DNA from: Clostridia bacterium
Lineage (GTDB): Bacteria; Bacillota; Clostridia; Oscillospirales; CAG-272
Direction of reading: 5' to 3'
NCBI GenBank assembly: GCA_017467105.1
Contig: JAFTSU010000010.1
Span: 19,834-83,833 of the forward strand
DNA: 64,000 nucleotides
Shown: positions 8,570 through 17,700 of the stretch, in pieces
How positions within the stretch are numbered: position 1 is the first letter of the stretch
How the letters are laid out: every line of letters begins with the position of its first letter
Translations under genes and position numbers: made by a program
Notes under the pieces: generated by a model
Told to the model about the DNA's origin: nothing
The model's database searches: none
What the model saw: the letters and a program-made list of their open reading frames with translations, nothing else

Positions 8570-10030
8570 CTAAAACTGAAAATAGATGAACGTGCTCATC
8601 ATATCCTTGGAGAGCAAAAGTGCCCACGCAAAAAGAATAATCCAGATGAGGTAAACGAAAGAAGCGTCGCGTACGAGTATATCGGAGGTGTCACGCTCAT
8701 CCTCATACGTCACCATACGGTCGAGCATAACGAGCGTAATAATGGATAGTGCTGTCATAGCAATCGCTACAGTATCGAGTCCCATATGAGTCAAGGTGCC
8801 GGATATGGTAACGTTCCAGCCTGTCGAGAACAGCTTTTCCATAATGATACCCGCCTCCCCTACGGTGTTTGCGCGGAAGAATATCCAGGCAAAGCATACG
8901 AGGATAAAGGTTACCGTGCGACGAATAAAAGCTATCGGAAGTGAATCCGGACTTATACCTATCCTACGGATAAGTGAATTTCTGTACGGTATAGTCAGCG
9001 TACCGATGATCTGGTAAATTGCGTGTACGACTCCCCATATAACGAATGTCCAATTCGCGCCATGCCACAGTCCCGAAACGAGAAATACAACGAATATATT
9101 GAACATCGCTCTCGGCTTTTTGCATCTGTTACCGCCGAGAGGAATATAGAGGTAATCCTTAAACCATGTGGAAAGTGATATATGCCATCTGGACCAAAAC
9201 TCCTTTACGGTCTTAGCCGTGTAGGGATGGTCAAAGTTTTTCATCAGCCTAATGCCCATCACGCGAGCGCAACCGATCGCTATATCCGTATAGCCTGAAA
9301 AGTCGCAGTATATCTGTACCGCAAAGAGCACGGTAGCGATGATTATACCTACAGCAGACGCCGACTCAACATCATTATATACCGCGTTTACGTAGACGGA
9401 AATCAGGTCGGCAACGCAAATCTTCTTAAAGAAGCCTACAAGCATATGCTTGCCGCCCTTTATTCCGTTATCTACGGTAAACCGATGAGGTTCCTTCAGC
9501 TGAGGAACGAGGTTGCCGGGACGCTCTATAGGTCCTGCGACTAGCTGTGGGAAGAAGGATACGAAGAGCGCGTAAAAGAAGAAATTGCGTTCGGGCTCAA
9601 CTTCACCTCTGTATACGTCAATAACGTAGGAGAGAGTCTGGAAGGTATAGAAGGATATTCCCACCGGAAGCAAAAGCTTCATCTCAAAGGCAGAAACCTC
9701 TCCCCCCAGCATATTGATCACGCCTGTTACGCTTCCGGATAAGAAATTGAAATATTTGTAGAAGAACAGCACTCCAAAGCAAACGATAAGAGTTATCGAA
9801 AGCCACAGCTTTTTAACGCGCTTATTATCCGTTCTGGATATAATATTTGACGCGATCCAAGAAATCAAGGTAGTGCCGAATATCAGCACCGTAAGCTCCG
9901 CCTGATAGCAAGCGTAGAAATAGTAGCTCGCCACAAGAAGCATAGGCCACTTAAGCTTCCTTGGCAGAACGAAATACAACAACGCAACTATAGGATAAAA
10001 CAAAAGGAATTCCCAGGAATTAAATGTCAT
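8570..10030 (-). CDS. MBOAT family membrane O-acyltransferase (AlgI/DltB-like)
   Basis: A 486-residue polytopic protein of the usual AlgI length. MBOAT hallmarks include FYKYFNFL, PVGISFYTFQTLSYVIDVYRG, FPQLVAGPIER, CDFSGYTDIAIG, FWSRWHISLSTWFKDYLYIP, and the catalytic-His segment VSGLWHGANWTFVIWG. This family moves acyl groups, usually acetyl, across the membrane to hydroxyls of extracellular polysaccharide or teichoic acid. The flanking genes encode two SGNH-like exported proteins, fitting an AlgI-AlgJ/AlgX-style pair. The start overlaps the stop of the preceding 90-residue membrane protein by 11 nt, so they are probably coupled. Confidence 0.94.
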   Translation of the reverse strand: MTFNSWEFLLFYPIVALLYFVLPRKLKWPMLLVASYYFYACYQAELTVLIFGTTLISWIASNIISRTDNKRVKKLWLSITLIVCFGVLFFYKYFNFLSGSVTGVINMLGGEVSAFEMKLLLPVGISFYTFQTLSYVIDVYRGEVEPERNFFFYALFVSFFPQLVAGPIERPGNLVPQLKEPHRFTVDNGIKGGKHMLVGFFKKICVADLISVYVNAVYNDVESASAVGIIIATVLFAVQIYCDFSGYTDIAIGCARVMGIRLMKNFDHPYTAKTVKEFWSRWHISLSTWFKDYLYIPLGGNRCKKPRAMFNIFVVFLVSGLWHGANWTFVIWGVVHAIYQIIGTLTIPYRNSLIRRIGISPDSLPIAFIRRTVTFILVCFAWIFFRANTVGEAGIIMEKLFSTGWNVTISGTLTHMGLDTVAIAMTALSIITLVMLDRMVTYEDERDTSDILVRDASFVYLIWIILFAWALLLSKDMMSTFIYFQF

Positions 10031-10292
10031 CCGTATGCTCCCTCCTCTTCACTATATTAGAGAAAGCAAACCTGCTTCCGACGAACACAAACACGCTTAT
10101 CATATACACAAGCACAGCTTCATCAATGTCAAATTGAAAATACATAAGTGGATAAATCAGAGCAATATGTAAAGTCATATTTACATAAGTCAATATTTTG
10201 GATACTAATTTCGGAGTAAAACAGGTTGCAATATGAATTGTCAACATTACACATAGAGCAACTAACACAAGCGGTGTTTCTAATATTGACAT
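10020..10292 (-). CDS. Small three-helix membrane protein of MBOAT operon
   Basis: 90 residues, almost wholly hydrophobic, with helices near residues 5-25, 33-52 and 58-78 and a basic C-terminus (VKRREHTDDI). The stop overlaps the MBOAT start by 11 nt and the upstream lipoprotein gene ends 9 bp before its start, so it belongs to the operon. AAGGAGGAA precedes the ATG. I recognise no family. A small accessory subunit for the acyltransferase is a guess based on position, in the manner of DltX in Dlt operons. Confidence 0.75.
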   Translation of the reverse strand: MSILETPLVLVALCVMLTIHIATCFTPKLVSKILTYVNMTLHIALIYPLMYFQFDIDEAVLVYMISVFVFVGSRFAFSNIVKRREHTDDI

Positions 10293-10301
10293 AGTTCCTC
10301 C

Positions 10302-12635
10302 TTATTTCGTCAGATAATCCACCTTAGTGACGGGGGAATCTACAGCTCCCTTCTCGAAAAGACATCCGGGAACTTCACCTACGTCAAGAACTCCGTACTT
10401 TACCTCCTTGCCCATCACGCCGCACAGATCCTTATAGAGCGCGTAGGTTCTGTACACCTTACCGTAGTCGTTGGGATGAAAGGCGTTATTGAAGAAATAC
10501 TTATGATCGTAAACGTAATTTTCTACCTCACCAAGCACCCCGTCAAAGACGTAGGTATCCTCGATAAGCTTCTCAAAGGCGTCAAACCATGCTGCGCTAT
10601 CAGCCTGTGCCTCGGGTATTACCTTGCTTGCGTCCATAGGACAGAAGGCAAAGTAAACCTTTGCGCCCGAGCTTTGAGCCGAGGTAATTGCAGCATTCAT
10701 ATTGCGAACGAATTTCGGATCGTTAAGATCGCACCACGCCTCCGAGGTGCGCCAATCAACTCCACCGAGCGAACTGTCCAGCTTGCCCTCGTATCTGGAA
10801 TTGACGCGGTTGTTCAGAGTGATCTGATAAAAGTCACTGTAATTTACGTCGTTGCAATAGCCCGCCATCTTGGAGTTGATATATTCGCCATTATGATCCG
10901 TCGTTTTATCATTCACGATCTGCTCGTAAACCTTAGCGCTTATAGTATATCTGCCATTCATCTTATCGTAGACCACGTCCTTGGACGTACCGGCATTAAA
11001 CTCCGCAAAGGCTCCGAACACGTTCTCGTAGTTCGCTATATCTATATGTCTGTAGAGGTTATACATACACTCAAAGTCACGCAGAGATTTCCAATAAAGA
11101 TATGGCTCTCCCATAGTATAAATGCTGTTTTCGGGAGCGTACAGGATATAGTCGTCCTCGTCGGTAAAGGCACCCATAGCCTCAAGATATACGTAGCAGT
11201 GAGTCGTTCTAGTGGTACCGAAGTTAACAGCGGTCACCTCGCCGTCCATCAGCTTCTCAAAATACTCCGTGGAGAGTCCGAGATAGGTTGATGAGCCTGC
11301 TATTACGATTACACGCGGCTTATCCGGATTTGCCATAATTCTCATAAGTTTTATGGCAAACGCGCCCTCGGCTGAGGCTGCGTATCTCGGCGCCATAGTC
11401 GCGTTGACGTAGAGATGATGGAAGCCGGAGTAGGTAGCCTTGTCAAACACTCCGTTCGAGATATAATACACGGAGTCGGGATAGTAAAGAGTGGAGAGAG
11501 AGGAGCAACCGACGAAGGCTCCGTCCTCAATCTTCAGGATAAATCTGCTCAGCACAAGCGTCTCCACCTTTTTATTGGTGAATGCGCCGGAGGCAATTGC
11601 GGTAACGCGCTTGCCTTCTATGGTCTCGGGTATTGTTACGGTAGTATCGTCACCGGTGTATGAGGTTATCACAATACCGTTCTCTGTCCAATGCGGCGCC
11701 CTCGTGCTGTCCGTAGAGGACGGCATTGGCAAACGGATATTCTCATATGTGAAATCCGTATGTGGTGTATCCTCAGACCAAATGCAATAAAGCGTTGCTC
11801 CGTCCGTCAGAGCGTAGACGTAGCCGAAGCCATAGGACTCGCCCGAGCCGTCCGGACGGGTATTGAATTCCTTAAGCACGTAGCCCTCTCTCGTAAAGCT
11901 GCCGTCGTTCCAGAAGGTATGAGAGGAGCCTGTGACCTCGAAATATGAGGTTGAGAGAGTTATCTCAGCCTTGCCGTCTACTTCCCTTGCCACGTAGTAA
12001 TCCGAGTGGGAAAGGTTAGTGGACTGCCAATTGATCTGACCGCCATTGGGGTCGTAGACCATTACGTTTGAATTTTTATAGTTTGCAAATATGTAGCACA
12101 TACCGTTGATCGCCATATCGGGAGTCAGATCGAATGAAAATTCTCTATCAGATGACACAAGATCTCCAACTCCAAGCTTTCCGCCTACCGTCCAGCCAAC
12201 GAACACACGGTTAGTATCTCCCGCATATACGGTTACCGCAGTGCCGACTCTTACGTTTCCCGCGGATATTGACGAGGTGTCAAGCTCGCCGCCCACCAAT
12301 CTATAATCGTACTCAGCAGAGGTATCGTACCCCAGATCCTCCGCAATGATCTCAACACGCATATCGCGTTTTACGTTTTCTATGGTAAGCGTGCCCGCCT
12401 CAGAGTCATAGACTCCGGCGCTGGCGCTTCTGAACGCCATTGTAGATCCAAGCTGCACGGTAAACACCGCCGTACCGCCCTTTTCTACGTACATAGGGTT
12501 ATCTCCGATCACACTCACGCCCTCTGTGGAGATCAGCGTGACCTTGCACTTCTCATCACCTCCGCCTCCCTGGGCGCATGCCGCAAGCACGAGGAGTGAG
12601 AGCGCTAAAAGGAATATTAAAAGCGATTTTTTCAT
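10302..12635 (-). CDS. Lipoprotein with InlB repeat, LRR and SGNH-like domain
   Basis: 777 residues. A signal peptide ends in the lipobox LAAC, giving acylated Cys20. Residues about 35-190 are two beta-rich modules of the 'VSVIGDNPMYVEKGG' kind. Residues about 195-290 form an InlB/Listeria-Bacteroides-like repeat (MVYDPNGGQ to LYCIW). Residues about 320-400 are BspA-type LRRs (IASGAFTNKKVE, IEDGAFVGCSSL). The last ~330 residues are SGNH/DHHW-like, with VIAGSSTYLGLS as block I and AFHPNDYG as the Asp/His block. It shares the GSS...N-D layout with the operon's last gene, so the locus has two related SGNH proteins around one MBOAT. A role in recognising and acylating a cell-surface glycan is inference. 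Confidence 0.75.
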   Translation of the reverse strand: MKKSLLIFLLALSLLVLAACAQGGGGDEKCKVTLISTEGVSVIGDNPMYVEKGGTAVFTVQLGSTMAFRSASAGVYDSEAGTLTIENVKRDMRVEIIAEDLGYDTSAEYDYRLVGGELDTSSISAGNVRVGTAVTVYAGDTNRVFVGWTVGGKLGVGDLVSSDREFSFDLTPDMAINGMCYIFANYKNSNVMVYDPNGGQINWQSTNLSHSDYYVAREVDGKAEITLSTSYFEVTGSSHTFWNDGSFTREGYVLKEFNTRPDGSGESYGFGYVYALTDGATLYCIWSEDTPHTDFTYENIRLPMPSSTDSTRAPHWTENGIVITSYTGDDTTVTIPETIEGKRVTAIASGAFTNKKVETLVLSRFILKIEDGAFVGCSSLSTLYYPDSVYYISNGVFDKATYSGFHHLYVNATMAPRYAASAEGAFAIKLMRIMANPDKPRVIVIAGSSTYLGLSTEYFEKLMDGEVTAVNFGTTRTTHCYVYLEAMGAFTDEDDYILYAPENSIYTMGEPYLYWKSLRDFECMYNLYRHIDIANYENVFGAFAEFNAGTSKDVVYDKMNGRYTISAKVYEQIVNDKTTDHNGEYINSKMAGYCNDVNYSDFYQITLNNRVNSRYEGKLDSSLGGVDWRTSEAWCDLNDPKFVRNMNAAITSAQSSGAKVYFAFCPMDASKVIPEAQADSAAWFDAFEKLIEDTYVFDGVLGEVENYVYDHKYFFNNAFHPNDYGKVYRTYALYKDLCGVMGKEVKYGVLDVGEVPGCLFEKGAVDSPVTKVDYLTK

Positions 12636-12816
12636 ACTAGGTCCTTTCTATGCCGTAAAATAAGATCCGCGAAGAGATCTGTAGTTATTTTATCATATTC
12701 TGTTCATCATAAAATTAAAGATATTGTGAACAAAATATTAAATAATATAAGTAAAGGCAATTATGCACAAAAAACGATCTTTCTTTTGGTGATAAACAAC
12801 AAAAGGAAGCAATACA

Positions 12817-12975
12817 GCCTCACTCCCGGCGCCATAGCCTCGCACCTCGGAAGATGTAACAGCGCAGCCGACAGAGAGCACCCATCCTCACCGTTTTAAT
12901 AAAAGCTCGCCCCAAGTGATAAGCATCAGCGCAGCCTCGCTCCCGGCGCCATAGCCTCGCACCTTGGGAGAGCGT
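12817..12975. repeat. Two-copy direct repeat, member of a dispersed family
   Basis: Two copies about 116 bp apart share CTCCCGGCGCCATAGCCTCG and the next CACCT. Downstream ends differ (CGGAAGATGTAAC, then TGGGAGAGCG). The CATAGCCTYG core recurs near 61.26 and 61.31 kb. Confidence 0.6.
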
Positions 12976-13016
12976 ACTATTTCCACCGCATTTAAATGCG
13001 TTTTTTCGCTAAAGAC

Positions 13017-13057
13017 TACAAAAATATGCCGCGACGAAAAACAGCCGCGGCATATTT
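13017..13057 (-). terminator. Terminator after the aldolase fusion gene
   Basis: AAATATGCCGCG and CGCGGCATATTT pair. On the minus strand the hairpin is followed by TTTTTG. Confidence 0.8.
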
Positions 13058-13085
13058 ATACTGATCCTACTCGGATCTATACTGA

Positions 13086-14051
13086 TTATTTCTGAACGAT
13101 GTGAATAGCGAAGCCACAGATCTCGTCCTTGAAGTATGCGAACTTAGGCTTGCCGGTCTTATCATCATAGGTAATGCTGGACTCATCAAACTCAAAGCCC
13201 ATTCTCTTGAAGTAAGCCATAGCTCTGTCAACGAAATGAGTTTTGATACCGATGTGTCCGTGCTTGCCGGGACCCTTTGAGGTCATGAACTCAAACGCCT
13301 CGCCTGCGAAGATGGACTTGCTGGTGGAGCGAAGGGGCATACCGAACATAAGCTCAAAGAGCTTAGCTGCCTTGGTTGCCTCCTCGGCATTCTCGTTATT
13401 AATACCCATATGAGTGAACTCAAGTCCGAGCATCGTCTTAACCGCGTTTCTGGTAAGAGCGGTGATCTCGTCCCACTTCTTCTCCTTAACAAGCTCATCC
13501 TTAACCATGAAGGATCCGCCGCAGGCAACGATCTTGCCAAACTTCAGATACTCGAGAAGATTGTCAGCGTTGATACCGCCGGTAGGCATAAAGGTAAGCT
13601 GACCGTAAGGAGCCGCCATAGCCTTGAGCATCTTAAGGCCGCCCACAGCTTCTGCCGGGAAGAACTTAACAGTGGAAAGACCAAGCTCAAGCGCCGCCTC
13701 TACGTCAGAGGGATTTGAGCAGCCGGGGAGCATAGGAACTCCCTTGGAAAGACAGTAGGAAACAACCTTGGGATTGAGACCGGGAGATACGATAAACTTG
13801 GAGCCTGCAGCGATAGCCGCATCTACCTGCTCGGTAGTGAGAACGGTGCCGGCGCCTACGAGCATATCGGGATATGCATCGGTAATGTTCTTAATAGCCT
13901 CTGCCGCGCACTTTGTTCTGAAGGTGATCTCCGCTGCGGGAAGTCCGCCGTCAATAAGCGCCTTTGCAAGAGGAACTGCGTCATCGGGATTCTCTATCTT
14001 GATTACGGGAATCAGACCGATGGAATAAAGCTCTGAAATCATTTTGTCCAT
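13086..14051 (-). CDS. eda: KDPG/KHG aldolase fused to a VOC (glyoxalase-like) domain
   Basis: 321 residues. Residues 1-208 are a class I 2-keto-3-deoxy-6-phosphogluconate aldolase of full length. They show the catalytic Glu in AAEITFRT (about residue 41), the GAGTVLT phosphate/pyruvate region, the FIVSPG strand, the Schiff-base Lys in STVKFFPAEA (about 129) and PTGGI. The enzyme splits KDPG into pyruvate and glyceraldehyde 3-phosphate in uronate/gluconate breakdown. Residues about 213-321 resemble a vicinal-oxygen-chelate domain (LEFTHMGINN, AFEFMTSKGPGKHGHIGIKT, FAYFKDEICGFAIHIVQ), whose substrate is unknown. A probable promoter on the minus strand (TTGTTG-18-TATAAT, 14084-14113) and AAGGAG precede the ATG. 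No uronate genes adjoin it here. Confidence 0.9.
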   Translation of the reverse strand: MDKMISELYSIGLIPVIKIENPDDAVPLAKALIDGGLPAAEITFRTKCAAEAIKNITDAYPDMLVGAGTVLTTEQVDAAIAAGSKFIVSPGLNPKVVSYCLSKGVPMLPGCSNPSDVEAALELGLSTVKFFPAEAVGGLKMLKAMAAPYGQLTFMPTGGINADNLLEYLKFGKIVACGGSFMVKDELVKEKKWDEITALTRNAVKTMLGLEFTHMGINNENAEEATKAAKLFELMFGMPLRSTSKSIFAGEAFEFMTSKGPGKHGHIGIKTHFVDRAMAYFKRMGFEFDESSITYDDKTGKPKFAYFKDEICGFAIHIVQK

Positions 14052-14083
14052 GAGTATTCTCCTTAAAATATTATTACTAACTT

Positions 14084-14113
14084 ATTATACAATAAATTGA
14101 ACGCTATCAACAA
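14084..14113 (-). promoter_or_regulatory. Promoter for the aldolase fusion
   Basis: On the minus strand TATAAT (plus 14084-14089) is preceded by TTGTTG at 18 bp, or TTGATA at 15 bp. Confidence 0.5.
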
Positions 14114-14173
14114 TTGCATATATTGCTCTTGGCATTGCAATAATTGACCAAGAGAACAAGCTTTTTCGGGCGC

Positions 14174-14202
14174 TTGACAAAAAGCGGCATTTGATGTATA
14201 AT
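14174..14202 (+). promoter_or_regulatory. Consensus promoter for regulator-addB unit
   Basis: TTGACA-17-TATAAT, exact consensus, 34 bp before the regulator start. AAAGGAG precedes that ATG. Confidence 0.88.
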
Positions 14203-14236
14203 TATCCTAATAAATTAGAATTCTAAAGGAGACGCT

Positions 14237-14761
14237 ATGCTACCGCTTATCCGTGTCTTAACAGATGACGATTATCTGTGGCAAAAAATATTTCTCGCCC
14301 TTCGCGGTGTGGCAGGCTGCGAGCGTGTCACTACACTTGATGGTGGCGCCCTCAACGTATACGACCCAAGAGCAAGCTACGTGGGAGAGATACCCGACGG
14401 GTCCATTACGCTCGGAGTGGACGTCCCCCTCCCCTTCACCTACGCGCAGCTCATTGACGCAATAGAGAAAAAGGGGGGAAATAACAAAAAAATCTTGACA
14501 CGGGGTGACCGTTGCGCATATTTAAGAGGAGAACGCATACCGCTCACGGAGGTTGAGGGAGCGCTGCTTGACGCTCTGATGGACAGAAGCGGCGAATTTA
14601 TCAGCCGCGCAGAGCTTATGGATCTTGTCTGGCACGGAGAGGCGGAGTGCGGTGTGCTGAACGTCTACGTTCACTATCTTAGGCAGAAGCTTGAGCGAGG
14701 AGAAAAAATTATTATTTCCTCAAGATCAGAGGGATATAAAATCGACGGGAGGTTCATTTAG
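14237..14761 (+). CDS. Degenerate OmpR/PhoB-type response regulator
   Basis: 174 residues, against about 225 for a full OmpR-type regulator. Residues about 88-174 are a convincing winged-helix DNA-binding domain (LTEVEGALLDALMDRSG, ISRAELMDLVW, LNVYVHYLRQKLE, SSRSEGYKI). The N-terminal ~80 residues look like a shrunken receiver: VLTDDDYLW could replace the acidic pocket and the rest lacks the usual phospho-Asp/Thr/Lys spacing, so phosphorylation is doubtful. No histidine kinase is adjacent. It is transcribed from a consensus promoter and followed after 5 bp by addB, so it may be an autoregulator or have moved there by chance. Family call is firm for the C-terminus and tentative for the receiver. 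Confidence 0.75.
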   Translation: MLPLIRVLTDDDYLWQKIFLALRGVAGCERVTTLDGGALNVYDPRASYVGEIPDGSITLGVDVPLPFTYAQLIDAIEKKGGNNKKILTRGDRCAYLRGERIPLTEVEGALLDALMDRSGEFISRAELMDLVWHGEAECGVLNVYVHYLRQKLERGEKIIISSRSEGYKIDGRFI

Positions 14762-14766
14762 ATTAT

Positions 14767-17700
14767 ATGCTCAAAATATACAGAACCAATCTAAGCTCTA
14801 AATACCCCCCATCGCTCGAGAAGGAAATAATCAGTCTGGTCAACAGCGGAGAAAAATCCTATCTGATAGTTCCCGAGCAGGACACGGTTATACGTGAGGT
14901 AAGGATGACCTCTCTTTTACCGGAGAGCGCTCCTCTGTGCTTTGAGGTCACCAATTTTTCAAGATTTGCAAACAGCGCCTTCCGCGCCCTCGGAGGCATA
15001 TCGGGAGAATACTGTGACGACAGCAAAAAGGCACTGATAATGTGGAGAGCGCTGACAGAGCTCTCCCCTATGCTGAGCATGACTCGCGCAAACGGCGAGA
15101 TCGGTCAGAAGCTGGTCGAATCCTCTCTCCTCGCGGTAAAGGAGATGCAGAGCTCCGGAATAAGCGCCGAGGAGCTGTTTTCGGTATCCGAGAATGAGAT
15201 CGTACGAGGTGACTCAAGACTTCAGGGCAAGATAAAAGATCTCTCCGCTATATACAGTATGTACAAGAAACTGCTCTCGGAGAAATTCACCGACTCCGGC
15301 GACGATATCGAAATGGCTATAAAAAAGCTGAAAGAAAACAGCGATTATTTATCCGGCTCCCACGTATTTATAGACGGCTTCACCTCGTTTACAGAGCCAC
15401 AGTACAGACTTATCGCGGAAATGGCATCAAAATGCGATATAAGTCTGTATATCCCTTATCCGAAGGGAGCTGAGGAGCTGTTTGAATATACAGAGCCCCG
15501 AGGAGCTATAGAAAAGCTGAAGGTAGCGGCAAGAAAGCTCGGCGTCTCGGTTACGGTAAAGCACTCTCTTGATTATCAGGATAAATCCGATATCTCAATT
15601 CACGAGATTTGCTCTCACTTATGGAATAAAAATACTCCTTTTGACAATATTAGTTTACAGAACATCGATACAGTCAGAATATTTGAAGCTTCAACCCCCT
15701 TCGAAATGTGCGAGTTTGTAGCTCAGGATATAAGGAGACGCGTAATTTCCGGAGCTTCATACAGCGACTTCGCTATCGTTGCCAGAGACGCTGGTGTTTA
15801 CAAGGGACTGATAGACACGTCTATGAGAGACGCGGATATCCCCACCTTCTTCTCAGCCGAGAGAGACCCCGCCGCCTTCGAGGCGATCAAGCTCATTTAT
15901 ACAGCTTACGCCATCATCAGATCGGGCTTCGCCCTCGAGGACGTTATAACCTATTCAAAGTGCGGCTTGTCCGGTATAGACAGAGCCGACTCAGACGAAT
16001 TTGAATCCTACGTAAACGCCTGGACCATCAGCGGCTCTCAGTTCACCCGTGACGAGCCTTGGAATATGAACCCTCTCGGGTATACGCTACGCCGACCGGA
16101 AGGAACGGACGAGAAGCTCAGGCGAATTAACTCGACACGGGATAGGCTTATTGCTCCTCTGAAGAAATTCAAGGAAAGCTGCTCCCTTGCCTCCACCGTT
16201 AAGGAATGCGCCACCGCGCTGTATGATTTTCTCACCTATCTAGGCCTTGAGGAGCAGCTTAAACTAAGAGCGGAAAGGCTTGACAGGCTTGGCGAGCGTG
16301 ACTTTGCCGAGGACAATCTCAAGCTGTGGCAGCTCATCTGCAGCACCCTCGATACTCTCGTGGAGGTAAGCGGCGACTTCCCATCCGACAGGGAGAGCTT
16401 CCTCGGTCAGTTTAAGCTTCTTATCTCGTCGGCAAGCATAGGGAAAATCCCCTCTTATATTGATTCCGTCACCGTAGGAAGTGCGGATATGATCCGCCTT
16501 GTTAACAAAAAGCATGTTTACTTAATAGGCGTAGGCGCAGGCGAGTTTCCATCAGCGCCGTCGGATACCTCCTTCTTCTCGGAGAGAGACAAGCTTTCGC
16601 TCTCGGCAGCAGGACTTAAGGTTGAGCCGGAGATGGAGATCAGAAACGCCAGAGAGCTGTTCATTATGACACGAGCCATATGCTACGCCGGCGAAAGCGT
16701 CACCCTGCTCTATTCCGGAACCAACACGAAATTCAAGGCTATCGAGCCGTCCGCCGTTATCCGACGCATATGCGAGCTGTGCGGTATCAGGCCTACCGTT
16801 ATCTCATCTCTCGGCCCCGAGGACAGACTCTGGTCCGCAGAGGCGGCGCTTACAGACACGCAGCTGGATAAGCGCGGAGTCAGAGAAGCTGTCAGAGATG
16901 CGCTGTGCAGGTCCGGCTATGAGGATACCGTCAGAGTGAGCGAGGGAGAAATCGAAAGAGTTGGAATGAGACTCGGCGAGGATATCTGCCGCGGTCTCTA
17001 TTCAAAGCCTCTCGCCCTCACCCAGACCCAGCTTGAAAGCTTCACGGGCTGTCCTCTGTCATACTTCTGCAGATTTACGGTAAAGCTCGCGGAGGACGAG
17101 GTGCACGAGCTGGACTCCCGCGGTATAGGCACGTTTATCCACGCAATACTCGAAAACTTTTTTAGATATCTTAACGAAAACGGCGTAGAAGCAGGCGATC
17201 TTTGCGAGGAGGAGCGAATCAGAATATGTGAGGAGTCGGCGAGAAAATACATCACTTCGATGGACGATTCTCTGAGTAGCGCGTCGGCTATGACCGCCGT
17301 GAAGATCGCAAGGCTGCGCCGCGCCTCCATTCCGATCGTAAACGGACTGTGCGAGGAATTCTCCGTTTCAAAATTCAAGCCGCGCCTGTTTGAGATCAGG
17401 ATCTCGAGGGGGGAGCCGGACTCACCCTCGCCGCTTACGCTTACGACGGATAAGAGCCGCGAGGTGTACGTATACGGAGTGATCGACAGAGTTGATACCT
17501 ATGAAAAGGACGGCAAAATATACGTTAGGGTAGTAGACTATAAAACGGGCAAAAAGGACTTCTCCCCCGAGGATCTTAAGGAGGGAAAAAACCTGCAGAT
17601 GTTCCTTTATCTGAAGTCAATAATAGAAACCGACAGCAAAAGGTTCAGAGAAAGTCTTGGCGCGGGTGAGGGAGACGAGATACTGCCCGCAGGCGTACTA

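Larger units (their letters stand above)
12636..13085. other. Intergenic region with paired ~36-bp repeats
   Basis: 450 bp without a gene. GCCTC[AG]CTCCCGGCGCC followed by ATAGCCTCGCACCT occurs twice, near 12817-12846 and 12933-12963. The region from 12640 to 12780 is AT-rich and probably holds the promoter of the MBOAT operon, though no clean -35/-10 pair was found. The 3' side carries the aldolase terminator. Confidence 0.6.
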
